Source: Pseudomonadota bacterium
GTDB taxonomy: Bacteria > Pseudomonadota > Gammaproteobacteria > Xanthomonadales > SZUA-38
Direction of reading: 5' to 3'
Assembly: GCA_039033415.1 (NCBI GenBank)
Contig: JBCCCR010000030.1
Span: forward strand, 22,389 to 86,388
Length of the DNA: 64,000 nucleotides
Shown: positions 1 through 9,164 of the stretch, piece by piece
Numbering within the stretch: the stretch's first letter is position 1
Layout of the letters: every line of letters begins with the position of its first letter
Made by a program: the position numbers and the translations under genes
Notes under the pieces: generated by a model
Database searches by the model: none
What the model was told of the DNA's origin: nothing
The model's input: the letters and a program-made list of their open reading frames with translations, nothing else

Positions 1-157
1 CGCCCAGGTTACCGCTTGGATACGGCTCCGTGACCTGACTTGCTCCCGTCAGCGTCAGAAATCGAGACTTGCTGGTAATGACATCGGTAATCGCGAGCGC
101 TGCCGAGCACCAGCACATGCTCAGCACAATTAGAAAAATATTCCGTAAGCCACTCAT
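1..157 (-). CDS. Secreted protein, N-terminal fragment (runs off left edge)
   Basis: Reading leftward from an ATG at 157, the frame stays open to the window edge and encodes at least 52 residues. It begins MSGLRNIFLIVLSMCWCSAA, a clear Sec signal peptide: short basic start, hydrophobic core, and a small-residue cleavage region ending near ALA. The mature part is too short to classify. It lies downstream of the FG-GAP protein on the same strand with a gap of about 160 bases and could be co-transcribed with it. A different frame (9-230) is also open but lacks a convincing protein pattern. The existence of the gene is moderately sure; its function is unknown. Confidence 0.55.
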   Translation of the reverse strand, partial: MSGLRNIFLIVLSMCWCSAALAITDVITSKSRFLTLTGASQVTEPYPSGNLG

Positions 158-317
158 GACGTTCTCTCATCGTGTCCTTCGGTGAGTATGCTGGCGGCAG
201 GTTTGTGGCGGAATATCGGCTGGTTGCCAAAGATTGTACGGTGGTTGCGGGCCTGGCCTAAGTCGTTGAATTTAAAGAAGTCGCTGGGCGGACGGTTCGG
301 TTAGCAACCTTGGTTGG
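158..317. other. Intergenic gap, nothing recognised
   Basis: About 160 bases between two leftward genes. I see no tRNA, strong hairpin or clear promoter here. A weak GAGAG lies upstream of the start at 157. Confidence 0.5.
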
Positions 318-2201
318 TCATTCCTCGAAGCCGTCGGAGAAAACTGCACTTAGGTCGGGAAACTCAAACGCACCATCCTCAAACAGATACAGCCCCAGCG
401 GACTGCCTGGACTGACGACCGTACCGTCGCCTGCGGCTACCGAGCGAGCGAACCCAAGACCCGGCGGCCCAACGCCGCGATCCCTTGGCGCTATCTTCGC
501 AACCTGCCGCCAAATGCCGCCTGCATCCCGCTCAAAGACGTAGATGGCTGACATCACCCGGCCAAGGTCTGCCGCAGAACCGATCAGCAGGCGCTGCTCA
601 TCCAGCGCCAGGCTCAGGCCAAAAACATCGACCCGGCCCTCGTCCGCAGGCATGAGCGTCTGCTGGGGCTGCCAGTCGCCTGACGCGTCTCGTTCAAACA
701 GGTAAACGCGCTTACCCAGCGGGTCCGCGATGGCCACGCGCCCATCCTCGGCCGCCAGCCGCCCGCCAAACACCTGGCTATTTGGCTCGGTCGCCCGCAG
801 CGTCTGCTCCCTTCGCCAGGCCACGCCGTTGTTGCGAATGACTTGAACGGTGCCAAGACCACCGCCGAAGCCTCTGTCGAACGCGCTGACCAGCAGCTCA
901 TCGTCCGCCGTGAACGCGAGCTGACCGGCGAAGGGTTGGCCGGAGTCAAAGCTGTTGCCAGGCACGGGCAGCTCCTCCAGACGGATACTAATGCGGCTGA
1001 CCAAGTCCCACTCACCCGTCGCCAGGCGTTCAAAGATATAGACCAGGCTCGATGGCATGCCTTTGCCGGGAGGCGGAGTAAATAGCGGCGCACTGACGGC
1101 GGCGAGGTCCCCCCGCAGGGCAACGCCAGTACCATATTCATTGTTTTGCGGCAGCGCGGCGGGCGTCTGGAAATTCTCGTCGCGAAGGAATTCGCCGCTT
1201 GGCTGGCGATCAAAAATCTCGGCGGTCAGGCTGAGGTTAGACCCGATCAGCGCCCGGTTTCCGTCAAGCGCCAGCGCCCGACCGAATTGATTCGCAATCA
1301 ACAAGCCGCCCGTGGCGGGCATCACGATCGGTGACGGCGAGACAACCCAGCGTTCCCCCTGCCGATCGAAGACGTCCACCTGATTGCTCTGCTCAGTGGC
1401 CAGCAGCGTGTCGGAGTCCAGGGCAACAGCGCTGCGGTAGCTCGACCTGGCCGTGCCTGAGGACAGCTCTTCAATCGGCGAAAGCCCATAGCTAAAGGCA
1501 AAGTCGCACCGCGCACCGCCATATTCGGGCCGAGCGGCACAGCGCAGACCCAGGTCTTCGAAGGTTGGCTGCTGGTCGGTATTCAAATCATAAAACGCCC
1601 CCAGCAACGTTGATCCAACCTCGGTGCTGTCAAAGATCAGCTCCGCTATGGGAACTTCAGACACAAACCCATGACCGATACGCGACGCTGACGAAGGGTC
1701 CTCAGGACCCTCGAGCGCATCGATCATGCCGCCCTGCGAATCGACGAGCGTCACGGTCACAAGGGCACCGGCGGCCACAGAGCCGTAGTAGCTGTAGAAC
1801 GCATGAATCGGCGGATCAAACCGCAGGCTCAGCGTATCCCCATCGGTGATGTAGGCGTCAGCTACGTCCTCCAGCGCGACCCCGTCGCGGATCGGACAGC
1901 TACCGTCGGACAAACTAACCTGAATTGTTCCGCCACCCGCCAGCAGGATGACCTGAGTGCCGACACCGGACAGGCAGCCGTTGCCGGGCTGAAGCGCAAA
2001 GTCCTGTTCGAAAGCCCGCGCCTGCCAGTCGCCCGCCTGCGCCGCCCACGCGTAGATATCGACGCCGTAGTCGGTGACAGACGCCCGCGAAGCGCCGGTG
2101 AAGTGACCGGCGGCGAGCAACACAATCACCTGCAGGCACCAAAGCCTGAACCGACGGATTGGTATCGCTTTCCCGCCGATAGGTATCGGGCCGATTACCA
2201 T
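318..2201 (-). CDS. Secreted FG-GAP/beta-propeller protein with F-x-DGFE tail
   Basis: About 627 residues. The start at 2201 is chosen because AAGGAGG lies 6 bases upstream; longer starts at 2219 and 2255 lack this. A signal-type hydrophobic stretch (residues ~20-31) precedes a jelly-roll-like N-terminal part. From about residue 270 onward come repeated blades of the integrin/FG-GAP type, in which VALDGNRALIGS-like strands alternate with YVFERDASG-like strands. This pattern is typical of secreted propeller proteins of unknown ligand. The extreme C-terminus is FSDGFEE, matching the tails of four other secreted proteins here. The gene is divergent from the hybrid two-component regulator and could be its target (inference). 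No enzymatic motif is seen. Confidence 0.8.
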   Translation of the reverse strand: MVIGPIPIGGKAIPIRRFRLWCLQVIVLLAAGHFTGASRASVTDYGVDIYAWAAQAGDWQARAFEQDFALQPGNGCLSGVGTQVILLAGGGTIQVSLSDGSCPIRDGVALEDVADAYITDGDTLSLRFDPPIHAFYSYYGSVAAGALVTVTLVDSQGGMIDALEGPEDPSSASRIGHGFVSEVPIAELIFDSTEVGSTLLGAFYDLNTDQQPTFEDLGLRCAARPEYGGARCDFAFSYGLSPIEELSSGTARSSYRSAVALDSDTLLATEQSNQVDVFDRQGERWVVSPSPIVMPATGGLLIANQFGRALALDGNRALIGSNLSLTAEIFDRQPSGEFLRDENFQTPAALPQNNEYGTGVALRGDLAAVSAPLFTPPPGKGMPSSLVYIFERLATGEWDLVSRISIRLEELPVPGNSFDSGQPFAGQLAFTADDELLVSAFDRGFGGGLGTVQVIRNNGVAWRREQTLRATEPNSQVFGGRLAAEDGRVAIADPLGKRVYLFERDASGDWQPQQTLMPADEGRVDVFGLSLALDEQRLLIGSAADLGRVMSAIYVFERDAGGIWRQVAKIAPRDRGVGPPGLGFARSVAAGDGTVVSPGSPLGLYLFEDGAFEFPDLSAVFSDGFEE

Positions 2202-2350
2202 TGAATCCCTCCTTGTCATGCTCTTCAGTCTGCACGCCGAGACATCTCGTAGCATGCTCCGCCGTTGCAGATCTTTGCTTTGTGGCGCATTGGCACCCGC
2301 AATTGGCTATGGCGTGATCCGTGGCCTTTCAGGGTCAAAAACCGTCGAAA

Positions 2351-2366
2351 ACCCGGCACGCCGGGT
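2351..2366. repeat. Perfect inverted repeat upstream of hybrid regulator
   Basis: ACCCGG-CACG-CCGGGT, 6-bp arms with a 4-base loop, lies directly before the ATG at 2370. It could be an operator or mRNA hairpin if transcription starts upstream, or be coincidental in GC-rich DNA. Confidence 0.25.
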
Positions 2367-2369
2367 ATC

Positions 2370-5300
2370 ATGACCACCGTGAGGACCAAAGAATCAGCCG
2401 CGCAGTCCGGCGCCCCGGCACCGGCAAAAGCAGGGAGATCCTCGAGGCAACGATTTCCCACCACCAGAGCGGGGGCCATCGGCTTGCGTCGCTTAGCCTT
2501 ATGCTTTCTGCTGCTTGGCCTAATCGTTACGGTCAGCGCCGTAGCGCAAACGCCCGCCGGCAAGCCGCTGATCGAGTCCTGGACCATGGCCGAGTACGGC
2601 GGCAACGCGCAGAACTGGGTGATTCGTCAGGGGCCGGATGGCCTGATCTACGCCGGCAACAGCTCCAGCCTGCTGGTTTATGACGGAGCGAGCTGGCGCA
2701 ACGTCCAGACGCAGAACGATGGCCGGGTACGCGACCTGAAGATCGACGAACAGGGTGGCGTCTGGGTCGCCTCGCCGAGCAACTTTGGGGTTTTTCGACG
2801 CGACAGCCGGGGCGAGCTGGCTTATCGGTCAATCAGCGATGAGCTGCCCGAGGATGAACGAAACTTCGGCGAGACCCGCCACGTGCATTTTCTCGGTGAT
2901 GCGGTCTACTTCAACACGATCGACCGGATCTATCGCTGGGACGGCGACGGGTTCAGAACGATGGACCGTTGGGACGGTCCGTTCAGCATCACTTTCGTGC
3001 TGGGTGATCGCTACTACGTGTTTTCCAAAGACCGACTTTACGACCTGACCGACCTTCCCGCCGAACCGCCCGAGCCACTGGATCGCTGGCGCTGGCCCGA
3101 AAGCAGCAAGATCACGTTTTTTGTGCCGCTCGACCCGGAGCGCATCGTGATCGGCACCTACGACGATGGCATGTATCTGTTGAGCGATGGGCCGCCTGAG
3201 CGGTTCAACAACGATGAGTCGCTGCGGACTGCCTGGCCCTACCAGGGGCTGCTCTTGAGTGACGGCACCGTTGCGGTGAGCACCATCAACAGCGGCGTGT
3301 TCCGGCTGGGGGTAGACGGTCAGCTCCTCGAGCAGGTCGACCGGGACGCCGGGCTCACCCAGAACACGACGACCGGTATCACCGTCGACCATCAGGGCGG
3401 CTTGTGGCTGGCCCAGGATGCCGCCATCGCTCGTGTAGAGCTGCAGCGATCGCTGCGCGTCTATGACGCTGACCTGAACATGAACTCACCGCGGGCGATT
3501 GTTGAGCAGGATAGTGAGCTGCTGGTTGGCGGGCTGATCGGTGTGGGGCTGCTAACCGAAGGTGAGGGTTCGGTCGGTGAGCTGGTTTCGCTGGAAGCAC
3601 CCATCCAGGAGTCGTTCGACATGCAGCTGACGCCAGAAGGCCTGCTGGTGGCGGGCCACAATGGCGTCCAGCTCATGCAGATCGACATCAAGGCACGAAC
3701 CGCTGTCAGCGACGGCGTCCTGCTGAGCCACAGCTACGCCTACTCACTTTTTCCGTCGCGCTTTCGCAACGCTTTTTATGTCGAACTCGATGCCGGCATG
3801 GGCTTGTTGACCAATGATGGAAGTGGGTGGGTCGCCCAGGATCAGATCGCCGGTATCGATGAACGCATTGGGCCCTTGGCGGAAGCTGATGACGGCACCG
3901 TTTGGGCCGGGTCCGGTACGGGTCAGTTTCACCAGCTTCGATGGGAGGGCAATTCGCTGAACTTGATCCGGACGCTTGACGCTGACGACGGTGTCCCGGA
4001 AGGCAACGCCCACGTGTTTCGTGCTGGGGGTCGGCTGGTTTTCGGTACGACCCAAGGTGGCTATCAGCTCACCGCAGACGGCAACGCGCTGGAGCTGGAC
4101 CCGCTGTTTGGTAATGAACAGCTTGGCGAGACCAAAGACGTATTCAGGCTCGACGAGTATCGGCCCGGTAAGCTGCTGGCGGTGCTTGGCGGGGTGTCAG
4201 ACATCTGGCACGGCAGCATCGAGCCCTCTGGACAGTTCGTCTGGGAGGGGCGCGTTCTTCGTGACATCAATGAGGGGGCTACAGCGTTTTTCCGACTGCT
4301 GCGTGGCAAGGTGTGGCTGCCACGCTTGCCGGACCTGCTGGCCGTGAACCCGGATGAATTTGCCTCAAAGGCTGACGCTGAAAGTCAGGTGCACGTTCGT
4401 CGGATGGGGTACACCGACACCGGGGACCTATTGCTGGCTGGGAATGGCGGCGAGCTGTCGGCGGTGCTTCCCAACCGGCGTGACGCGCTCCGCTTCGAAT
4501 ATGCGCTCGCCAGTTTTCAGCAGCCCAGGCGCAACGAGTACCGGGTCCGCCTCAATGGACTGGAAGAGGGGTTCAGTCCCTGGAGTGAGGAAACGCGCCG
4601 CGATTACACCAATCTTCCTGGCGGCGACTATCAATTCGAGGTGGAAGCCCGAAACGTTTTAGGTGAGGTATCGCGTTCGGCGCCCCTCGCGTTTTCGGTA
4701 CGGCCCCCTGCCTATCTCTCAGGCCCAGCGCTCGCGGCCTACGGCGCAGCGGGCATCCTCCTGCTCTGGCTGGCCGGCTGGCTGGGCCAGCGACGAAGAC
4801 AGGCCACGCTGCTGGCGCGCCAGCAGGAGCTGGAAACGGAAGTTGCGGAGCGGACCGGTGAAGTTCGCCGCCAGGCCCGGGAGCTCAAGGCGCTGAACGA
4901 GGCGCAGTCGCAATTTTTTGCCAACGTATCCCATGAATTCCGCACGCCTCTGACACTGGCCCGGGGCCCGCTGGAGGAGCTGGCGAGCGGGCGGGCAGGC
5001 GAGCTGAGCGAGGAGGCTCAGCAGCATGTGGCCATGGCCTTGCGCAACACCCACACGCTGCAGGGTTTGATCGGACAGATCCTGGACCTGAAACGCCTGG
5101 AAGCCGGCGAGATGCCGGTATCGATCGCACGGGACAACCTGGCAAAGCTGATCAAAGAAGGTGTGTTGAGCTTTGTGAATGAGGCGGAAAAACAGGCAGT
5201 GGTGCTCGACGCAGCCGGCATCAGCGAGACGGTGATCGCCGATTACGATCCCGGTCATATGCAGCAGGTGATTCGGAACCTCATGTCAAACGCCATGAAA

Positions 5301-6383
5301 TTCAGCCCCGCAGGGGGCGCCATCAGCGTCACGCTCACCGTCGAGCCTGGCCCCGACCACCAGGAGGTGGTGCTGGTGGTCGCCGACCAGGGTCCCGGAA
5401 TAACGGAAAAAGATCTGCCCCGAATTTTTGAGCGCTACTATCAGGGCGACCAAACTCACGCCAGCGCGCCGGGAACCGGCATCGGCCTGGCGCTGGTCAG
5501 AGACCTCGTGTGCCTTCACCGCGGCGACATTTCGGCGACCAGCAAGCCCGGCAGCGGCGCTCGTTTTGAGGTCCGATTCCCCGACGAGCTGCCGGACCTT
5601 CGCCAGGAGGCTCGCCCCGTGGTGGATCCGGAAGTCGAGCTCGCCTCGCTCGACAGCGACGACATTCCCACCGTGTTGCTGGTCGACGACAATGAGGAGC
5701 TGCGCGGTTTTCTCAGCATGCGCCTCGGAGCCAACTACCGAATCCTGCAGGCCGCAGATGGTCAGGCCGGGCTCGACACCGCGCGAGCGGAAGTGCCCGA
5801 TGTGATCATCAGCGATGTCATGATGCCGGTGAAGGACGGCCTCCAGATGACAGCCGAGCTGAAACAGGATCCGGAAACCGACTTCATTCCGATCATCTTG
5901 CTGAGCGCCAAAACCACTAAACGCGATACCGTGACCGGACTGGAGCTCGGCGCCGACGACTACCTCGCCAAGCCTTTCGATACCGCTGAACTCGCCGCCC
6001 GCGTGGCGGGACTGATCAGCTCGAGGCGCCGCTTACGGGAGCTCGCGGCAGCGGAGCCACAAGAAACGCGGTCCGCGTTTATGACCAGAGCACACGAGGT
6101 GCTCGATGAACGCCTCGGCGATGGCGACTTTGGCCCACGGGACTGGGCCGAGGCGCTGCATATGGATCGAACCACGCTTTACCGGCAGCTCAAAAAGGAA
6201 ACCGACCTGGCGCCTGAGGAGTACCTTCGCGAACAACGGCTGCTCCAGGCGGCAACATTGCTGAAAAACAAGGCCGGTAACGTGAGCCAGGTTGCGATGA
6301 CGGTGGGCTTCAACAGCGTGTCGTATTTTTCCCGGCGCTTCAAAGAGCGCTTCGGCGTTTCGCCGGCGGGTTATGCGCGTTAG
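2370..6383 (+). CDS. Hybrid two-component sensor/regulator (HTCS) with AraC output
   Basis: One protein of ~1337 residues carries a whole phosphorelay. It has a signal or anchor helix (residues ~42-58), a periplasmic two-propeller sensor of Reg_prop-type repeats, a Y_Y_Y domain (~690-775) and a transmembrane helix (~782-806). Cytoplasmic HisKA (His855 in SHEFRTPL), HATPase_c with GTGIGLAL, a receiver (Asp1149 in SDVMMP) and an AraC-type double HTH follow. This is the architecture of Bacteroidetes polysaccharide-utilisation regulators, here in a proteobacterium. The ligand is probably extracellular. The start is uncertain: the frame is open from 2265, ATG 2370 lacks a good SD, and TTG at 2484 with a G-rich SD would leave a near-ideal signal peptide. 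The last 4 bases overlap the convergent kinase gene. Confidence 0.9.
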   Translation: MTTVRTKESAAQSGAPAPAKAGRSSRQRFPTTRAGAIGLRRLALCFLLLGLIVTVSAVAQTPAGKPLIESWTMAEYGGNAQNWVIRQGPDGLIYAGNSSSLLVYDGASWRNVQTQNDGRVRDLKIDEQGGVWVASPSNFGVFRRDSRGELAYRSISDELPEDERNFGETRHVHFLGDAVYFNTIDRIYRWDGDGFRTMDRWDGPFSITFVLGDRYYVFSKDRLYDLTDLPAEPPEPLDRWRWPESSKITFFVPLDPERIVIGTYDDGMYLLSDGPPERFNNDESLRTAWPYQGLLLSDGTVAVSTINSGVFRLGVDGQLLEQVDRDAGLTQNTTTGITVDHQGGLWLAQDAAIARVELQRSLRVYDADLNMNSPRAIVEQDSELLVGGLIGVGLLTEGEGSVGELVSLEAPIQESFDMQLTPEGLLVAGHNGVQLMQIDIKARTAVSDGVLLSHSYAYSLFPSRFRNAFYVELDAGMGLLTNDGSGWVAQDQIAGIDERIGPLAEADDGTVWAGSGTGQFHQLRWEGNSLNLIRTLDADDGVPEGNAHVFRAGGRLVFGTTQGGYQLTADGNALELDPLFGNEQLGETKDVFRLDEYRPGKLLAVLGGVSDIWHGSIEPSGQFVWEGRVLRDINEGATAFFRLLRGKVWLPRLPDLLAVNPDEFASKADAESQVHVRRMGYTDTGDLLLAGNGGELSAVLPNRRDALRFEYALASFQQPRRNEYRVRLNGLEEGFSPWSEETRRDYTNLPGGDYQFEVEARNVLGEVSRSAPLAFSVRPPAYLSGPALAAYGAAGILLLWLAGWLGQRRRQATLLARQQELETEVAERTGEVRRQARELKALNEAQSQFFANVSHEFRTPLTLARGPLEELASGRAGELSEEAQQHVAMALRNTHTLQGLIGQILDLKRLEAGEMPVSIARDNLAKLIKEGVLSFVNEAEKQAVVLDAAGISETVIADYDPGHMQQVIRNLMSNAMKFSPAGGAISVTLTVEPGPDHQEVVLVVADQGPGITEKDLPRIFERYYQGDQTHASAPGTGIGLALVRDLVCLHRGDISATSKPGSGARFEVRFPDELPDLRQEARPVVDPEVELASLDSDDIPTVLLVDDNEELRGFLSMRLGANYRILQAADGQAGLDTARAEVPDVIISDVMMPVKDGLQMTAELKQDPETDFIPIILLSAKTTKRDTVTGLELGADDYLAKPFDTAELAARVAGLISSRRRLRELAAAEPQETRSAFMTRAHEVLDERLGDGDFGPRDWAEALHMDRTTLYRQLKKETDLAPEEYLREQRLLQAATLLKNKAGNVSQVAMTVGFNSVSYFSRRFKERFGVSPAGYAR

Positions 6384-7711
6384 AGCGGCAGCGTAACCAC
6401 CAGCCGGGCCCCGGATTTCCAGGTCCGGTCCAGAGCTAGGCTGCCACCGTGAGCTTCGGCAACCAGCCGCGCGAGATAAAGCCCGAGACCGGTGCCGCCC
6501 GTTTGGCGAGCCCGGGAGGCGTCACTCCGGAAGAAGGGTTCGCCGAGTGCCTCAGCCTGCTGTTCGTCCAGGCCCGGACCGTGGTCGGCGACGGCGATCT
6601 GCAGGTGATCGACGTCGCGTCTCGCCTGGATTGCCACCGGTCCTTCTTCTCGATTCCCGTAGCGCAGCGCGTTGGCAATCAAGTTCTTCAGCATCAGCGT
6701 CAGCCTGACCCGATCGGCAAGAAGCGTGACGTCGGTTTCCATCTCCACCTGAATGTACTCACCGTCGCGGGCAAAGTAATCACGCAGCATGGTCTCGATC
6801 AGATCGCTGATGACAACCTCTGAGCGGGCCAGCGCGCGGTGCCGATCGTTGAGCCGTTCGGCCTCCAGCAGCGCGTCGATGATGGTCTCCATCTCGAGCG
6901 CATCTTCCTTCATTCCCTCAGACTGAGCGGTTGGTTCGGACAGCTCCAGCGCCAGCTTCATGCGCGACAGGGGTGTGCGCAGCTCGTGGCTGATGCCGAG
7001 CAGCAGCTGACGCTTGGCGTCCAGCATGCGTTGAACCTGATCAGCCATCGCGTTGATTTCACTCGCCAGGTCACCCAGCTGATCCTGTCGGACCCGGGTT
7101 ATCCGGTGCTGCAGCTCCCCTCCACCCATCTTTGCCGCACCCTCTCGTATCGCATCCAGCGGTTTGAACAACCACCGCACGGCAAGGTAGGCCAGGAGCA
7201 CCAGCGCGAGTCCAATAACCATAATCAACGGCGTTAGCTGGCGGTCATCGATCGGCTGACGCAATGTCGGCGTTGCCACCACGATGACGTAGGGGCCGTT
7301 GACCATGCGAAGGTAGCCGCGGCCACCCCAAACGGCGAACGTCACATCTTCCAGGTCGCGGAGCCAGGTCTGTACGTCGGCGCCAAACGTTTCGCTCGAC
7401 CCAAATTCCAGTTCAGTAAGCGGGGGGAAATCAGGATGGGAGGCCCAATCCAGATCGGGGCCGGCAAGCCGTATGTCCACCGGTACCTTTTGGGTGATCG
7501 CCTCAGCCCTTGCTATCTCCGGCGGGAAACCGACATCCTGCCGCACGTAGTTCACGTGCAGCGACAGGTGGCCGCTGACCAGCTCGCGCAGCTGATCGGT
7601 GGCGTATACCCAGCGCACCGCCAGACTTGCGCCGTACGCGAACAGGGCTCCTAACAGCAGGAAAATGATCAGCAGCCGCAGCGACAGCGATCGAGTCAGG
7701 CGGTTGCTCAT
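6380..7711 (-). CDS. Sensor histidine kinase (EnvZ/RstB type)
   Basis: 443 residues. It is an inner-membrane kinase with TM1 (~10-32), a periplasmic sensor (~33-160), TM2 (~162-182), HAMP (~185-235), HisKA with His242 in SHELRTPL, and HATPase_c showing the N box (NLIANALRYG), G1 (DHGPGL) and G2 (GTGLGLYL). The kinase should autophosphorylate on His242 and pass phosphate to the response regulator encoded just upstream. Its ATG overlaps the regulator stop codon (ATGA), so the pair is translationally coupled. The signal sensed cannot be told from sequence; the family includes RstB, CpxA and EnvZ. The stop overlaps the convergent HTCS gene by 4 bases. Confidence 0.92.
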   Translation of the reverse strand: MSNRLTRSLSLRLLIIFLLLGALFAYGASLAVRWVYATDQLRELVSGHLSLHVNYVRQDVGFPPEIARAEAITQKVPVDIRLAGPDLDWASHPDFPPLTELEFGSSETFGADVQTWLRDLEDVTFAVWGGRGYLRMVNGPYVIVVATPTLRQPIDDRQLTPLIMVIGLALVLLAYLAVRWLFKPLDAIREGAAKMGGGELQHRITRVRQDQLGDLASEINAMADQVQRMLDAKRQLLLGISHELRTPLSRMKLALELSEPTAQSEGMKEDALEMETIIDALLEAERLNDRHRALARSEVVISDLIETMLRDYFARDGEYIQVEMETDVTLLADRVRLTLMLKNLIANALRYGNREEGPVAIQARRDVDHLQIAVADHGPGLDEQQAEALGEPFFRSDASRARQTGGTGLGLYLARLVAEAHGGSLALDRTWKSGARLVVTLPL

Positions 7712-8406
7712 TCGCTGACTGACTGGCCGGTAAACAGATACCCATAACCCCAGGCGGTCTGAATCAGTCGACCCGGTTTTTCCGTGTCGTTGAGCTTCTG
7801 GCGCAGTCGGCTGATCATGATGTCCACCGAGCGGGTGAGAATTGTCGAGTCGATCCCTTTGAGCTGATTAAGGATCTCATCCCGCGACATTTTCTGTCCC
7901 GGGTTGCTGGCGAGCAGGAACAGCAGCTCGTATTCCATGGACGTGAGATTGACCTCAGCACCATCAGCGTGCACCGAGCGCTTGGACGGATCGATTTCCA
8001 GCCCCTCAAAGCGCAGCACACCATTTTGTGGTGCTTCAGATTGCCCGCCGGATCGGCGCAGAATCGTGTTGATGCGGGCAACCAGTTCGCGGGGCTCAAA
8101 CGGTTTGGTGATGTAGTCGTCAGCGCCGAGCTCAAGGCCGGATACGCGATCGATCACGTCGTCACGGGCGGTAAGCATGATCACCGGAAGCTGGCCCTGG
8201 CGCCGGACCTCCCGACAAATCTCAAAACCATCTTTGCCAGGCAGCATCACGTCGAGCAGCAGCAGGTCAGGCTTTTCGGTGTCGATCATCGGCAGCCCGG
8301 TCTCCGCGTCCCCGGCACAGATCAACTCGATGCCAAAGCGCTCAAAGTAGCTTTTGAGCAGCGCCGAGTGGCGCTCGTCGTCGTCAATGATCAGGACCCT
8401 GTTCAT
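7708..8406 (-). CDS. OmpR/RstA-family response regulator
   Basis: 232 residues from the ATG at 8406. A frame-open extension to 8451 has no family support. The receiver domain has the acidic pocket IIDDDE, phospho-acceptor Asp52 in LLDVMLPGKDG, and the conserved Lys in the KPFEPREL loop. The C-terminal winged helix of OmpR/PhoB type has LTSMEYELL, the recognition-helix region RSVDIMISRLRQKL, and the wing QTAWGYGYLF. It should be phosphorylated by the kinase encoded directly downstream (4-base overlap) and bind direct repeats near its targets. It is transcribed divergently from the DUF2878-lipocalin operon across a ~150-base gap, making that operon a natural candidate target. Confidence 0.93.
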   Translation of the reverse strand: MNRVLIIDDDERHSALLKSYFERFGIELICAGDAETGLPMIDTEKPDLLLLDVMLPGKDGFEICREVRRQGQLPVIMLTARDDVIDRVSGLELGADDYITKPFEPRELVARINTILRRSGGQSEAPQNGVLRFEGLEIDPSKRSVHADGAEVNLTSMEYELLFLLASNPGQKMSRDEILNQLKGIDSTILTRSVDIMISRLRQKLNDTEKPGRLIQTAWGYGYLFTGQSVSE

Positions 8407-8558
8407 GGCCACAGCATAGCGGCATTGGGCATCAAAAAATCGTTCAAACACCGAGTTTCGGGGCTACAGATACATTTAGAAACAACTGGAAAAGGAACAG
8501 AGACCTCTGAAAGGCGCCGGAGCCGCAGGATGTGTCCATCACAACAGGAGACACCATC

Positions 8559-9164
8559 ATGCAGTTCCAAACCGAAACCGGCGCAACCGCCATGGCAAGC
8601 CTGCCAGCCGCGAAGACGCCATCCACCGTCCACGTGCTGGCCAACGCTGTAGCCTTCAAGCTGGTGTGGGCCGCCGCCATCCTCGGGGCAGCCAACCTTA
8701 GCCCCTGGCTCGGCGTCTGGGCCGCAGCAGCCGTCCTGACGGGCCATCTGTTTGCCGTACCCAACAAACACCAGGAACTTCGGCTGGTGCTGTTGACAGC
8801 CCTGATTGGCTTCAGCACCGACAGCCTGTTTGCTGCCACCGGCATGCTGCAGTACACGTCGGGGCAGCTCGCATCATGGCTCGCGCCGGTGTGGATCTTC
8901 GGCCTGTGGATCGGTTTTGGCACCACGCTGAACGTCGCCTTCCGCTGGCTGCAGCACCGCTGGACGGTGGCAACGATTCTCGGCGCCGTCTCCGGACCGC
9001 TGTCGTATCTCGCCGGCGCAAAGATGGGAGCCGTGACCTTTCCCGACACCGCGCTGGCGCTGGTCAGCCTGTCGGCAACCTGGTCGGTGCTGCTCCCCAG
9101 CCTGCTGGCGCTCGCTTCCAATTTCGGCTCAACGGCTGAGTCGCGGGAGGTGGCCCATGTTTGA
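8559..9164 (+). CDS. DUF2878 integral membrane protein
   Basis: 201 residues. ATG 8559 has AGGAG 8 bases upstream; an upstream GTG at 8532 is rejected. Several hydrophobic helices make it an inner-membrane protein. The pattern NAVAFKLVWAAAILGA, with later motifs FSTDSLF and PVWIFGLWIGF, matches DUF2878 as I know it. The function is not established. In many marine gammaproteobacteria DUF2878 sits with DUF1295, cyclopropane-fatty-acid synthase homologues and lipocalins, suggesting a role in membrane-lipid modification or photo-oxidative stress (context inference). It is first in a four-gene coupled operon; its stop overlaps the next start by 8 bases. Confidence 0.85.
   Translation: MQFQTETGATAMASLPAAKTPSTVHVLANAVAFKLVWAAAILGAANLSPWLGVWAAAAVLTGHLFAVPNKHQELRLVLLTALIGFSTDSLFAATGMLQYTSGQLASWLAPVWIFGLWIGFGTTLNVAFRWLQHRWTVATILGAVSGPLSYLAGAKMGAVTFPDTALALVSLSATWSVLLPSLLALASNFGSTAESREVAHV

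Noticed and set aside
9..230. 73-residue leftward open frame
   Set aside because: The neighbouring frame starting at 157 encodes a clear signal peptide, whereas this one shows no protein-like pattern.
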